NCBI GenBank assembly: GCA_030704615.1
Contig: CM060731.1
Coordinates: forward strand, 32,180,001-32,240,000
DNA from: Takakia lepidozioides
Lineage: Eukaryota > Streptophyta > Takakiopsida > Takakiales > Takakiaceae
DNA: 60,000 nucleotides
Direction: 5' to 3'
Within the stretch, counting starts at the first letter, position 1. Each line of letters opens with the position of its first letter. The notes below the pieces were generated by a model that had not been told where the DNA came from, made no database searches, and saw nothing but the letters and a program-made list of their open reading frames with translations. Positions 23,001-37,000 of the stretch are shown piece after piece. Made by a program: the position numbers and the translations under genes.

Positions 23001-25812
23001 GATGTGCGACCTGTACTATCAACTCTGAAGCCTCTTATTTTCCTGCTCAACCTTTACAGTTGCCCAACTTTCAAATATTCATCCCCATATCCTAAGTTAT
23101 CAGCTCCTGGACTCTCCCTCTTCCGATCGTTACTTGTTCCGGGCCTGTACACCAGGGCCTTGGAGATTCGCTTGCTATATATATATATACTCGAGAGGGG
23201 ATGAAAGAATGATCTTCTGCACCCGAAGCGTGCAACATGATGCATCAGAGGTCATGCATCAAGCTGCGAGAACGTTCCTTCTGAAGAATCCAATACGTAT
23301 GAAACTTAAATACATAACGGAGTACTGCAGCGGGTATTAATGGGGGAAGGTCTTTCAAAGTAGGTAATTACTGGGAAAGGTACAAGAGTAGAGAAGCACC
23401 GATGCTTTGTGCTCACTCCTTAAACAACACACGAGCTGCACTAAGCTCTTGAGCTCGAATCTTTGGCCCGAAGTCGAGAAGTTCAAGTGTAATCTGATGT
23501 AGCTTATCAAATGCTCTGCTTCTCAACTTGAGAATCGATCGCGCTCTGCGCAGACTGCGGCTGCCGTGTAGCAGCGTGACTGGGCTCTCCCCTCCTTCCA
23601 AAAAATCGCAGACCAAGACAGACCCATCTTCTTTCTACGTGCAACTACCTCTCCAACTACCCAAGTTCTCATGGCGTTCGCGTGTGATGCGCTTTCTACA
23701 CTGAGCTCTTCGGCGGTAACATAAGTTTCATAAAACTGAAATCATATGTTCTCAATTTCTCATATTTTTATTTGGATGCACAACAAATACAGGAGATGTT
23801 ATCTACATGATTTTGCTATAACATTTTGAGTTTTTTGTCTCAAAATATATTTCAAAAAGAAAATATGGCGGGGACTTAGTTCCAAGCAGACCAACAGTGA
23901 TCAAAGCCAACCCTGCAATATACACAAGAGAATGCTTCAGTATTGTGATCAATGCACTCTTGAGATTAATCAAAAGTTGTGAGGCAAGCATGCTAGAGTG
24001 TGATCCTGTGAATATAGAAAGAGGTGAGTGACAAGTGGGCTCACCTACAACAAAGATTTGTACACCCCTCAACACTCGCTTGATATGGTAGTTGCAGCCT
24101 GTCAGATTGTCGTAAAGCTTTAGTACATTCGGAGCCTGCTATTGCACCCAGAATTTGCAAGGAGACTGATGAGAGATGATGCCTGCAAGCAAGCTTAATA
24201 CTACAAATGTAAACAGTGAAGAGAGACCTAGAGAAGGCTCCATGGAATCTACATCAGGAAGATGCAGCCTCAAGTGAATCAGAATTTCTTCCTAGATGCC
24301 AGAATCATTGTGCATTGTAGACTGGCACAACAGATGGGGGCTTTTTCTCGCTGTCATCATCATGATTCCGTTACTGGCACTGGAAAAGCCATGTACAGTA
24401 ATGCCCATCCATGCTGGGAGAGGTGATTAATCATACCCCCGGATCTCATCAGAGCAGGCCGTGGCTATTACAGCTTATAATTAGTGCGTGGGTGGTCTCA
24501 CTAACCACTACAAAACATGATTGAGAAGTTTTCTTGTCCACATTCCTGTTCCTTCTGTGAGTGAGTTGAAAAGTATAAATAAAACGGAAAAAGTACATGC
24601 ACACATGAGAGGCTGAGACACTATATTGTAGTGACTTAAAAGTCTAAAAGAAGCCATTTCTTTCACACATGTTAAGCTGTACTAGCACAGACCTCCAAGA
24701 AAAACAAAACAATGGAGAGAGACAAACTGTGTAATCAAGCAATCATAAAGACACCAGAAGCTTGCCTGTACATATGGTCGTCGTGATGGAGATAACTCAA
24801 TAAAACTGGAATGGACCTGTGGAGGATTTCTGGTTGAGAGGGCCAAGTCTTGCGACAAAGCTGTCGACTGGTTGTAGACTTGGTCCAGGTGCCGGATGCA
24901 GCCTTGGTACGGCCTTGGAGCTTTTACTTCTATCTAAGAATGGCTGCCAGCCCCACCAAATCAATAGCAAACATATCATCAGATCGCAAGAAACTCCTTT
25001 GCAGAACTAATCCATATTGTAGCAATTCATCCTCACATGACTTGGATTCCCCTTCCCCCATGGAGTCACAAGGAGATTTAGAGAGAAATAAAATGAATGG
25101 TACTTTCTAGAGAGAGAGTGTGTGGGCGCTTATGAAACTTTGCTTAAATCCATAACTCCCACCCTGGAATCAGATGGAGAGGGAAGAGTGAAGGAGGACA
25201 GTCTAAGAGGAGAATTGGGGCTGCAACCGTAGTTAGTTTCAGCCTTCCAGATTTCCTCTTGCTGTAGATTTCGCTGAATTGCTTTACAACCTAGGAAGGG
25301 TCAGTACTGCTTCGGGTGCAGTATGAGAAGAGATGCAATGCAGTCTGTTTGGTCCTCTTTCTTGTAGAACCACTGATTCAGTAGATTACCCCAAAAAAAT
25401 TCATCACCAATTGTTTGCTATCTTCACCATCAGGTCAACAGATCATACACTTGAATTGCCTCTTTTCCAGCTAGAGGTAGGCAGCCTACTCTTGAGATAG
25501 AAAGAGAAATGGCCTGGAAAGGAGTTGCAAACGAGACCCTGAAACCCAGAACTTAAGCTCTGTATTGTCCAGCTCAAGAGAGAAAGGAATGTGCTCATTC
25601 AGTTCTAGAGACTTGTGGCCATAGACCCCCTGCATGGTTCAGATCAAGCAGAAAACTCCATATATCCACACCCTGCCCAGGTCTGATTACAGTCTCTAAG
25701 GGCACTAAGCTGTATGGCTTCAAGGCTATCCCTAGGCATGCAATTGCTTGTGTGGGTAAGAGAAGGAGAGGGTACATTACAAAATCCAGGGCTCTACCAC
25801 AGGGCTGTCTAG
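20080..25812. other. 5.7-kb intergenic region upstream of PMI1 copy A
   Basis: The first ~170 bases are the CT-rich 5' leader of copy A and still align in patches with the leader of copy B (GCATTTGCT/GTATTTGCT near the start codon; TTGCTCTTTCTG/ATGCTCTTTCTG further out). From about 20600 to 22300 purine-rich, charged-residue-rich frames broken by stops (for example EVRNLAKQVEGLQQAT near 20910) look like decayed coiled-coil coding sequence, unassigned. 22500-25800 shows no gene; it may include the 3' UTR of the DUF688-like gene near 25800. (AT)n at 23175-23190. Confidence 0.4.
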
Positions 25813-27984
25813 TTAACTAGTGGCAGACTGTCCAACACAAAAGACAAACCCAACATTGGAGAGGGTGATGTATACCAGGCAAGGCGAAAGCATAGACCAT
25901 TTGGGATGTGAGCTTGTATGTCGGTAATCTGCATCTGACTTTGATCGCCTGAGATGGGTGTCTGAGCTCTTTGATCCAATTTCCTTAACACTATTGCGTT
26001 CCAATCTGGGACCTGTTTGCAAATCAATGCTGAATCTGGAAGACTGACTTATCTCCAAGTAACTCGTGAGTGCGTGGTCATCGCCAACCTCCGTAATATA
26101 GTGAAAGCTCTTTGTAGGAACCCACTGTGGCTGATCCAATGTGCCAGATGGTCGTCTTTCAAAAGATGATGTGAGGAAATCATCGCTGCCCAAGGATATT
26201 GAGTCAGCATGTACATCAAAATCCGAATCCTCTTCTACCAGGGTACCAACTGCCTGTGGGATTTCTCGGCTTAGTGCCCCAGTACTGTCTGTGGAGAGGC
26301 GGCTGTGCTGGGCATCTCCAAAGACAAATCTGGATGCAATAGGAGACTCGAAGGGGAAATCTTCCTCATCCACAGTCTGCAACACCTGCCATTTCCAATA
26401 TACAAATGCTTATTAATTTCAAGTTAAAGCAAACGACACACAGCATATAGGATCACATCCACAGCAGCGCCTTGCAGAGTGGCATAGAGTGTTCTGTCAA
26501 CCTGAGTCAAAGAGTTTCTAAGGTTGAGACAGGTAAGAATGTCCCGATCACGTGGTTTCGAGGCCCAGAAATGATTAGTTCTTGAGAATTGAGACAGTAA
26601 GGGAAGAACTGTGGAATACCTCTTCACGTGTATCACAGACTTCAGACTCCAAATCGTGCTGCAGGGGTCCTTTCTCCATCTCGTCCTTTTGCCTACAATG
26701 AGCATTACCACTTCTGATATAAGGTAAATCACCTGAGGTAGGAATAATTGACTCTTCCACATATGTCACAGTCTTTTTTGAACGGTCACCTTTCGGTTTG
26801 CTCCCGGATAGTATGCTTGAGACTGTCTTTAATGGTTTCTGCACTCTTGGGAGGGTCCATGAGCTGCTGCTGGAAGGCCAATGCTCCTCACTGGACTGAT
26901 TAGGCTTCCTCCGCGGTGGTCTAGATTGTAGGAGCACTGGCAACCGGGCATAATGTTTTTTCTCTTCAGGTTGGTGCCATGCAACCTCACTGGGGCCCTC
27001 CAGAATGAATTTATCTTCAGTAGAGTCATCCATGTCGGTGAGTGAGAAGAAACACTGTGGCAATTGCGGAGTGGGTCGATTAGGGGGTGGTGGAGGAGCA
27101 ATGTGTTTGCCAATGTAAGAGTCTTCAGAAGACGAGGGAGTGGCAGGGCCGCTCTCTGGAAGATATTCAAGAGTGCTGACTGGGGATTCACTGTCATCAG
27201 AGTCATATAACTTGCCATCATGATCAGATTGTCTGTCTCGATTTTCAGAGGATGTTTCGCCAGTTTTTTCATTTGACATGGACAACCTGGACTGCCCCAC
27301 CAGCTTTCTAAAGATCTTCTCCGTGAGATTTGGGCCCCCAGATTCAGTAGCATCCGGCCCTAGCCCTCCGCGGAAAGTAAAGTAAGCGGCATTCAAGGTG
27401 CCACTGCTATCCCGGTTGCCCGCAGGTGGGTAAGGAAACAACATGCCGCTGTGGGCTTGGCTGCCTCCTTGAGGATATAGCATGCCACTATGGGCCCGGC
27501 TGCCTCCTTGGGGATACAACATGCCACTGTTTGCCCACGCTCCTCCTTGCGGAAACAACATGCCACTATGTGCCCGGCTACCAGGAGGAGGGAGGAGAGG
27601 AGCAAGAGGTGTCTCAGATTTCGGTACAGGTTCAATGGGTTTCCCGGGTTCTGCTTCCCACTTGAAGGGCACGGCCCCAGCAGATCGGTAGTTGTTACCA
27701 GAGACCACAGACGACAACGACGATTGACGGCTGAAAAACACTTCTTCATCATCTAAAACGTGGACCCCCATCAGACTGGCTTTTAGATTGAGCTGCACGA
27801 CTCGAGGTCCGTCGGCTTCGGCCTCATCCTCAGAATCTTCCAGTTTTGACGACGGCAGTTTTTCTTTGGGTTTTCCTGGCTCTTCTTCCCATTTGAAGGG
27901 GATCACCCCCGGCACCCGGCTTGACAGAGGTGCAGCGTCTGAGAAGCCCGACAAGGATCGAGCATTTTTTGAGTTTAATTGCAT
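25813..27984 (-). CDS. DUF688-family protein
   Basis: Exon 1 is 27984-26620 (ATG at 27984; a GTG 15 bases upstream only extends the frame) and ends at donor AAGAG|GTATT; exon 2 starts at 26385 after acceptor GGCAG and runs to a stop at 25813. Both joins are phase 0, giving 646 aa if exon 2 is terminal. The N-terminus has the DUF688 hallmark VIPFKWEEEPGKPKEK and a second copy VPFKWEAEPGKPIEP about 80 residues later. This plant-specific family is of unknown function. Residues about 135-190 hold four ~13-aa repeats of the type SRAHSGMLYPQGG. The middle is Ser/Asp/Pro-rich and the last residues are hydrophobic (CLVYITLSNVGFVFCVG), which might instead be intron read past a donor near 25871, so the 3' end is uncertain. 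Confidence 0.75.
27425..27595 (-). repeat. 39-bp coding tandem repeat in the DUF688-like gene
   Basis: Four units of about 39 bp encode (S/A)(R/W/Q)A(H/N)SGMLFPQGG-type peptides. Units differ mainly at the second position and by Phe/Tyr exchange. Copy number is likely to vary between alleles. Confidence 0.75.
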
Positions 27985-30900
27985 CTTGCGAACCTCCACG
28001 GTACTGAATGCGTAAGTCCAGAGCGTCCTCTCTAAGCTTGTCCGCTAAACCTGTCTCTCTGTACCTCTCATTGAGCAGAGACTCTCATTTCAACTTGGGA
28101 CGTCTGGGCTACGATGATCTGCAGGCTGCAATATTGCACAATCAGAAGATTTGTCCTAATGTTTCAAAATTTAAAGCACATCTCAGTCGGCAGTTTGAAT
28201 TGCCACCCAAACTTCCATGGCCACCAAAATTGAGGACTCCAACAGGATGAAGAAGTTAAGAATCATTATGCACCCACTTGGGCTTTATACTATCCGCTAG
28301 GAGAACCTGGAGCCAGGAATGAGCTCCCACTCTACAGAGTCTAATTCTTAGCACTCTACTCGGCTTTGGTAGCTTCTCAGAATACAACAAGAAAGAGATT
28401 GTGCATGGTCGGAAACTCGACAAACTAGCAAATTCTATTCAAGACTCGAAAACGCCGTTGACCTGAAAACCGTGAGAGAGACGAAGACTTTACCTTCCCA
28501 ATCAAACGAGATCTGGCGGGGACTCTTCATTTGTCAAATCCAATTGTACGCAATGTTGCAAAAGGAGGGACCGTGCATGTGGGTGATTCGATCACAGGGC
28601 TAGAAAGACAACTATCTGGAAAATTCAAGAGAGCTAGAACTTAATAATAAGATGATATTTTGGCCCCCAGATACAATGAAATGGAAAGGCATATTCGAAA
28701 ACAGATCAGATGCCAAAAGAGATCGTCTTGAAGGAAGATCAGACTTCATCAAGGAGTACCAGTCTCAGAAGTGTCCATCGATATAAACCGTAAGTGTTAT
28801 CACAGAGTCACAGAAGTTATGCAGCAAGAGACTCGCTCGAAGAGCTTTCAAAGAAGGCTTGCACGAGAGGAAGCTACAGACACGTTGAATACGAAACTTC
28901 AGAAACAGCGGTCGAAGCAAAGAAGAAGAGGAAACTGTACAGCTAAAGATGGCTTTGAAAGAGAGTCAAATTTGATATGGAAGACGGCACAGTGCAAGCA
29001 CGATCTGAAACGCGAAGATGAGGAAGTCTGTCGTAAAAAATAAAAACGAAGAGCGGAAGTACATACACAAATACCGAGAGAGAGTTCGGCAGCCAAAGCG
29101 GAAACGACAGAGCGATTGTCAGAGACCAAAAGTTGAACCTCCAGCAAGATCCAGCTACGTACAAGTGCGAGGGCGCTGATCCAGGGAGAGCGAGGTGACG
29201 GCCGCATCCGCCCACGTCGGAACGTGTTAGGCACGATCAACCTTCTTAAAATGCAGGGTATTTTGGCTCTTGGAGTTTTATTGCGCCATTCTCCAGACAC
29301 TGAAAACAGCAAGTGAGTGATCAATGCATGTGCCCACCACCATTCCTTGGGCCAGAAATGCCACCGTACAATAAAAGAAGCCCACCTGAGCTTTCATTAC
29401 TGCATACTAGTAAGGGCCCAGGGCGAATGATGCGAATATGCGAAGAAAGAGAAATACACAAAGAACAAGGATCTGTTTCTGTTTACTTATTATGTATGAC
29501 TCAACAGCCAACTCGTCTCCTCCATCCTGTGGTCTTCACTGAATTGCTATCAAGTCTATACGTCTATACTAACTTTCCCAACACGATTTTTAAAGTAACA
29601 AGCCTTTCAACTTTCGACACAGTGCTTATATATAGCACTTGAATCAAAGGCATTTATGAAGATACATCTACTCCTCCAACGAGGGCCATATTACAAGGTT
29701 GAACATAGATCCCCCCCCCCATTTCTTGTTCCAACTTCCAACTTCCAACTTCCATTGAGCTGCTCTTGTAATCTTTATTAGTAACCCCATGATACCCGGC
29801 TGGTGCCTAATGCCAGCACCTGCTCTTGCATGTGTTGCTGTGAATGATACGTACATAGTGGGAATGTATGACAATGGAGCACAGCAGGCTGAATGCACAG
29901 ATGTTTTGTTGTTGGGAAATGTGTATGAAACCAGTGCTGCATCACTTACAACAACTCCGAGAATGGCGCCTTAATGAGGGGTGGCCATATTCCAACTAAC
30001 AAATGGGAGGCTACAGAAATGGGTAGGGGTCCCAAGATACTTATTATGACCTCCCACTAATGAGGAGACGCACCTGCCCTTCACAAGTACAATTTGAAAT
30101 GGACCACACAGAACAATCTACTTAGATATTTTTGGTAGAGGAACGCTTTTGAATCTATTGTTGGGAGGGGATTTGCAGACTCCCCAGTCCCTGCAGACTC
30201 GGGGCTCTCCAGAATACATGTTTCACTTTAAAGTCGAGACTCATTACACTTCAAAATCACAAGACAACACTGATTTGCAGATTTCTGGAAACCTTTGTTC
30301 GGAGTTTGTGACTGTCGCTCATGAAGCCAAACACTCTTCCAGCTGCAGCAATAGCATAAGTGTGGTTGAAATAGCAGTTTCTACTTTCTACCATTGCCCT
30401 GAAGCTTTGTCTGTTTCAGCTTGCCCCTAACATCTTGCATTGGAAACCTCTTGTACAATTCACCCAAAGCAAACTTTTCAGTTCCTCCGGGATTGACAGC
30501 CTACTGTACAGGTGGCAGCCCATTCTATTGCATTGATGAAAAGTCTTGTAAGGAATGGAACTACAATGCAGACCTTCAAACATCGCTAAGCTCCTAAGAA
30601 TAGACAGGTCATTGCATAACCATCATATTTGGATGGGTGGCATGGTGTGGCGCTGACCGTGCTTCACTGGTGGCCCCTGAATATACAAGCATACAATCTC
30701 CGTACAGCGGGAGAATCCAATATCTCCAGGCTGTGCAGCACAACAAGATATTCAACTTTCAATGTTGAAAGCTCTCCCTTGACTGTTGAATATATTCCCC
30801 ACTATACTGATCCCCCTACTCAAGTCTGGTGAAAATGCCACCTGACTGGCATTACTGCCCCACTTAAAATGGAAGTTTTCTCCTCCTCAAACACTCCAAG

Positions 30901-31009
30901 AGCTACCGATGTCAAATGACATCAGGACAGCGTGGTAGAGAAAGAGTTAAGTGAGCTACTCCATCTACTCTCTTCCAGGCCATAGTGAGCCAATACAGGA
31001 AGCTATCTT
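27985..31009. other. intergenic between the DUF688-like gene and PMI1 copy B
   Basis: 27985-28100 would be the 5' leader and promoter of the DUF688-like gene. 28380-29040 contains purine-rich, stop-broken frames with Lys/Arg/Glu-rich words (for example LQKQRSKQRRRG) resembling the decayed coiled-coil-like sequence at 20.6-22.3 kb. 29300-31009 shows nothing recognisable apart from the probable 3' UTR of PMI1 copy B and a C-homopolymer at about 29710. Confidence 0.4.
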
Positions 31010-34000
31010 TTATCTCCTCCTAGAGCTAGTATCTCCAAAGGTAACATCAGGGTTACGGGTGTGATGATTGTGCCATTTTGATCCAGAGCCCCGAGCACTT
31101 CCAGTGATGCTCCACAAGGACTCCCCTTTCTGCGCCTTTGTCTTGACTGGTGGAACCTTAGATTTGAGCACTGGGTGCTTGGCTGACTTGCCCATTCCAT
31201 TGGCGACAAGCCACCTCGAGCCAGACAGTTGCTGCTTCTGATTTCCCCATTCTCCTTTCTTTTCAGACGTGTTCTCATCGGCTTTCAGTCCTGACATGGT
31301 CACCTCCACAATCTTGAACTGTGGGGCCTGTGGGGGAGCCTCCGGTTCGTCAGCTTCTTCACTATTCCCTTTTATTGAAATTCGTTTTCCTAGCTTGGGG
31401 CGGGGAGGCATCAAGACCCTCTCTGCCTGCACCATTGCCATCATGGGAGCACCTACAGGCTCATAGTTTCTGAGTGGGTCACGGAGTTGAACCAGCATAG
31501 CCAAAGTTAGGGTGTCACCCATGAATCCCCCTCCCATATCACTTGCACCACCTTTTCCCCCTGGTCTTCCCCAGCCTGCCTTGTCATTGTTATGTTGCTT
31601 ACCTACAACTACGACATCCTTATGTGTAGCATGATGAGCAGCTAGAATTGCCTTGGTGTTCTCATTGTCTTGTGATTCATCGTACACTCCAGCATCAAGC
31701 CTCATCCATTCATCTAATGAGATGGCCATGGACATCAACCCGTCCTCAGAGCTGCACGAAGCTTCCTCCCCAGTGTTCCTGCCTTCCAATAACTGCAATG
31801 CCGAAACACCCTCTAACTTTCCCAAGCCCCCTCGCTTCTTCCTGGATCCTCCTTCTAAAGCTGCCACCTCTCGCCAGGAAAGTGCATCCACACTGTATGG
31901 GGCTTCATCCTCTGCCATGTCAGCTTGTATCTTCAGTCCCTCCATGGCCAGAGCTTCAATCTTCTGCATTGCCATGGGTGCTAGGTCCTCAAGACACATA
32001 AAATCATCAGCTTTCCTTGCAAAGCTGCCATTGCGCATACTAGAACCTGTCCTAGAATTGACAGCCATGCCTGATGAAGATCTTTTGGCCAAAGGGCCTT
32101 CCGAGTAGACACCATCTCCCTGACTCCACCCTGCTTCCCCACTTCCCCCCGGGCCTAATGCTGCATACCTGCAGGTCACGCGAGTGTAACAGTTTAGTGT
32201 TAGTTCGAATTGGTAGTCTCTGAAGAATCCTCCAGGCAACAGTCCCTTCACTGCATGCACAAATACGCTAGGTACTGAAGTAAAGCTCACCAGTGATTTC
32301 ATTACTGAAAGCAAACTAGTCCAGGAAATTACCCATTCCTAAAATTGCCATGCTGGTGGTTCCCTCCTTCCAGAGCAGCTATACCCTCGCTTGCAATTTG
32401 TTCCACACTCTTTCCCATGATATCCTCCAAAGGCATTGCCATCATAGCCTGAACAGCCATGCCTTCCATGCCAGCAGCCGCCATATGACGCAAAATGTCC
32501 ATGGAGCTAGACCCCATCCCTACAGGTACAACCAAGGGCTTTGAAACTTGCATAACCAGTTGCGCACTCATACTGCTTGCTTGAAAGTGCATTGGACTCA
32601 TAGATCTCAACGAACCACCATCGCGGGTTTGGACTATAGGGCCCACACCCTTCCCCAAAGGGGGTAACTGAGGCATGTGAACCAGTGCTGAGCTGTAAGG
32701 GCTATCATAGTCATGTAGTGGGGGACTCTTTGGGGGTGAGCCCTCAAAAACTTTTGCATTCAGACCCCATTCTTGCATGAGGGCCTCAGTCTCAGCATCT
32801 TCCAGCAATTTGGCACGCGTCTTACTCCGCATGGTCTGTGTTGCCTTCTGCAGCTCAGATTCAGCAGCCTCCATGATGGAGGCGAGTTCTATATCCTCTT
32901 CACTGCCCCAACCTGTAAAAGCCAAAACACACATTTTCCAACTCATGGTAAGAATTAAAAAACTACAAGATGGATAAGTTCAAAGCAATGGCATTGTGTA
33001 ATTCACTACCATCATAGTCTAAGCTAATGAACTAGCTTAACTTGCAAAGTTAACATCCAGATTTCCTGCAGAGAGTATTTCACTAGACCATCAATTGGAT
33101 GCAGATTGATTAGATAGATAATAGCAGTGGGCGTTTTCTGTAGACTCTCCAACTAAATAAGAGAAAGGCTGTTCAAATACTCCATTTGTATGGAAGCCAT
33201 TTGTGCCTTTACCCTTCAGTCAGCACTCCCCTTTACGCAATTCTGGAATAGATTAAGTCATCATTTGGGGTAGCCGGTTGATGAGCTGGCTTCATCATCA
33301 ATTCATAGCAAATTCCCAATCAGCAAAAGCAGTAATTTTGAACAATCTGTCAGACAAGTGCATTTCCCTTTGAGGAATTAAAGATTCAACCACAATTGGC
33401 TGAGTTGCCAGCTACGGTCGGTGGCAGAAAGGTGAGTACTCATCAAGCAGTCCCTTACTCCGAGACATAAACGCACTCCCTTTTTGGCCCCCAACTTGAT
33501 TTGAAACAGAGTCTCCTTAAGTTCTAGCCATACACGCACTCAATTGCAGAGGTTGATCCTTGAGTGGCTTCTCTGTTGTGGAGTACAGATCTGCTATATG
33601 GGTTGATAACTCCAACCAGGCTAAGTCTCTAGAATCCATTCAAGTGGGGGTGCTTAAGGAGTGTATGTCAGCATGCTCCAAAACAGCCAATGTGGCTGTT
33701 CGGGGTGAGTTTGGCATTCCGTCCTTAAGCTCCCAACGAGATGAATTCAAGGTCAGATGGTGGGGTCAGCTGCAACATATGCCCAACACCAGATATCCTA
33801 AATTAATCAACTCTATATCTTGGAAACAGGACCGCCCTGTCAAACAGGCTGAGTCCTGGCAGAAGAGAGTAGAAGAGATCCTCAAGGACCTGGACCTGGA
33901 TCCGCAAGTCTTGACCCTGCTGGATAAATCTGACTTAGAGGCTGTAGTGTCCTCAGCCATGTCTGTTGCCATGAGATTGTCTGATGAAAATGAAGTTAGG

Positions 34001-37000
34001 CAGAAAACTTCCCAGAACTTGTTTCCAGTCTGTGACATGGGGGAGGACATCTTGGATGACCTCAAGGGTCTACCCACTCTCGGCACTAGACTGAAATTTA
34101 AGCTCAGGGCAGGAAGCCTACCTTTGAACAGCAAACAGAAGCAGAGAGGAAAGGGAGAGTGCAATTGCCCGTTGTGTGGGCAATCTGAAGACAGTATTCA
34201 TTTTCTGATACACTGTCCGGGGTTCTCTCACCAAAGAGACGCTCTCTTCAAATCTATTAAGGAAATTGTGCCTGTACCCCTGTTTACCAACTTTGAAAGT
34301 CTCGAGGCTGAGCCAAAAGCCCAGGCCCTCCACAGCAGATTGATGCTTGTGTGAAGGGATTTCTAGAGGATATCTGGAAAACCCAGATTAATTCTTTATA
34401 TGGAGGTAAGTCTTACTACCAACGTCAGCCCCTGACAGAGGTAGGTTCTGTCCCTTTTGTTCCCGCTCAAACTGGGCGCGGGGCCAATGGCCACAAGGCT
34501 ACGGCAAACAACGTCTTATGAGTACAATCTGTTGTTGAGAAATCTTGAATTAAAAGAAGAGGCACTTACCCGGGGTGCTTAAGTCATCAGAGAGAGACGC
34601 TTCGTGCATGGACTCATGATCCTTCATAGGCCCCACTTGCTCATGTGGCTCATCCAGCATATCATGCAAGGTAGGATCATGAAGTTCAGGTAAGTTGAAA
34701 CCTAGGCCGACCCCACCTTCAATCAGAGCCTCCTGCTCAAATTGCTTTAGTAGCAGAGCGCGGGGAGAATCTGCCTCACTGTCAGAGCTGCCACCGATGG
34801 GGTCCCTTTCACTCTCTAGCAAATTCAAAAACTCCCCTGCCACAATGTCAATCTCATCATCTGAATCCCCTGTCTCACTTCTCTTCTCTTCTTGCCTGGC
34901 CGCCAGAAGTTCTGTCTCTATCAGATGTTCAAAAGCTTCTCTGTTTTCAATAAGGCCTTCCTCTGCCAAGTCGAAACTTTCCTTCTCTTCATCATTGCTA
35001 TCCGAATCTTTTCGCATAAAACAGTACGGTGAATCTGCAGCCCACACCTGGCAAATATATCCAGCCTCCTCATTGTTACCTCCATTATTCCCTTCCACTT
35101 GTGCAGTTCCCTCCTCCTCTTGCTCTCCCAGTAACTGACAATCCTGCACATCTATGGCATCCAAGAGATCCTGCATTTCAGATTCACCATCCGACGGTAC
35201 CTCTGTTGACCTTCTCTTCTCTTCATAGCCTAGCTCTACATCCCCTCTGTCTGTCTCTTCTCCTTCTGCCAGAGATTCACCCTCGAGAGACAAATGTTCA
35301 ATGACCTCCAAGTCAAGCGTTGCTGAGTCTGCAAAGTGCACAATGCAAAGGTTCCAAGGTATTACAATACAGATTAAATTGAAGCTTGCAGACATTCACA
35401 AATTATTCACCCCTGTCAATACCCACCAACTATAGTAGTCAACATATGGAGCCTCAACATATCCAAACCACCCACTGACCAAGTGGCATGCAAAGATACA
35501 AACTGCAACAGTAAGACAATTTGGTTTGGGCGAGCATTTTGGATGAGCTCAGACACCTACAGAAGTCATTCCATATTCTACCAAAATGAGAGCCAGTTCA
35601 GGTTGGCTCTGGAGCTCCCCAGACTTAGACAGCATCTGCAGGCGCCAACACTATCCCCAACTCACCAACATCATTGGGTGAAGCAGATGAGAACTACACT
35701 ATCAAGTAAATTAAAATGCTTCAGCATGAGTTAATGTGGCACAGTGATCTGACCTTCCACCTCTTCCTCCTCCTCTTGCATACCCACATCGTCCCTCCCA
35801 TCTAGCTGTTGTTCATCTACTGCTGTCTCCTCCTCATAACCCTGAGTAGACAAAGAGTGAGATAGAGTGCCCATCTCAACCCCCTGATCAATCACTGTGA
35901 ATTCGGCTTCATCTTCTGAACTCGCATGAGCATCTTCTGATTGATGTTCATCACTAGACTCCTTGATAAGGTCAAACGTTTCCTCCTCAGACTGTCGTGG
36001 GGTCGGTGGCGCTAGCATGGAATCATCTTGAGGAAACAAGCTTATCTTTGGCTCCCCTCTTGGAAATGTTCTGAATTCTGACCGCATCAATTCTGTCTGT
36101 GCATTCCGGCCCCAAGTGTTAGGGCCATCTGGGATTACAGAGTCATCAAGGCTTAAATTTTCCATGCCAAGATACTCAGCGAGGTCTGCTGGAGCTGATA
36201 TTGTAGGGGAAAGTTGGACATCTGAAGGCCGTGGAGGAGGGACTCTCTGGGGCGAGTGGGGCAGGCTGTAAGAGCGCAATGATTTCAAATTTGGTGACTC
36301 TCGAAAGCTTGCAACTGCAGTACTTGACTGATCAATTTCTTTGTTCACAATCTGATAGCCGAATGTAACCACAAGAGTGCCACCCTTGGCTTTCCCTGAC
36401 AGTTTGAAACTTGTCCTCCAGCTGCTCTGCTTCTCATTGTCACACTTATCATCGAGGCTTTCTGGTAATAGCCGACTCAGGTCCAACCTATGCTTGCCGA
36501 GAACAAGCTCATTAACATCAGGGGCAACTACTGAGAGATCAAAATTCTTTGTCATGTACTTGACAGCATGTGAGCCACTCTTGGAGCCATACACAGTGCA
36601 TTTTAAGTTCAGTGTTTCTTCAAACTCGGCCGCACCCTGGAACACCCGGGAGGGCATAGTGTGTGCTGAGCTCTCTTTTCGTTGCCAGTGCACAGTAAGA
36701 CGGAGACCATTCATTGCAGATGGAAGGCCCTCAATCCCATGAACATGTACCGTGAACAGGCAGCTGAAGCGCTGTTGCCCTATGTGCGCAATTGCCCTGA
36801 ACGGTTTCCAGTTCCAGAAACTTTTCTTTTCCTCTGGCGCCTCAAGTTTCTGGCTCTGCTTAAGATTGTCTTCCAGCCATGCAGGGAGGTTGGTCACTTC
36901 CGGAAAGTTCTTTTCGAATCCCTGCGAATGCCATGGCTGTAAGGCTCCGTCTACTTTTCGTAGACGTGGACTTAGACTTTCGGCTCTCTGAACATCTAAT

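Noticed and set aside
27997-27999. GTG as the start codon of the DUF688-like gene
   Set aside because: A plant nuclear gene should start at ATG; the in-frame ATG at 27984 is 15 bases downstream.
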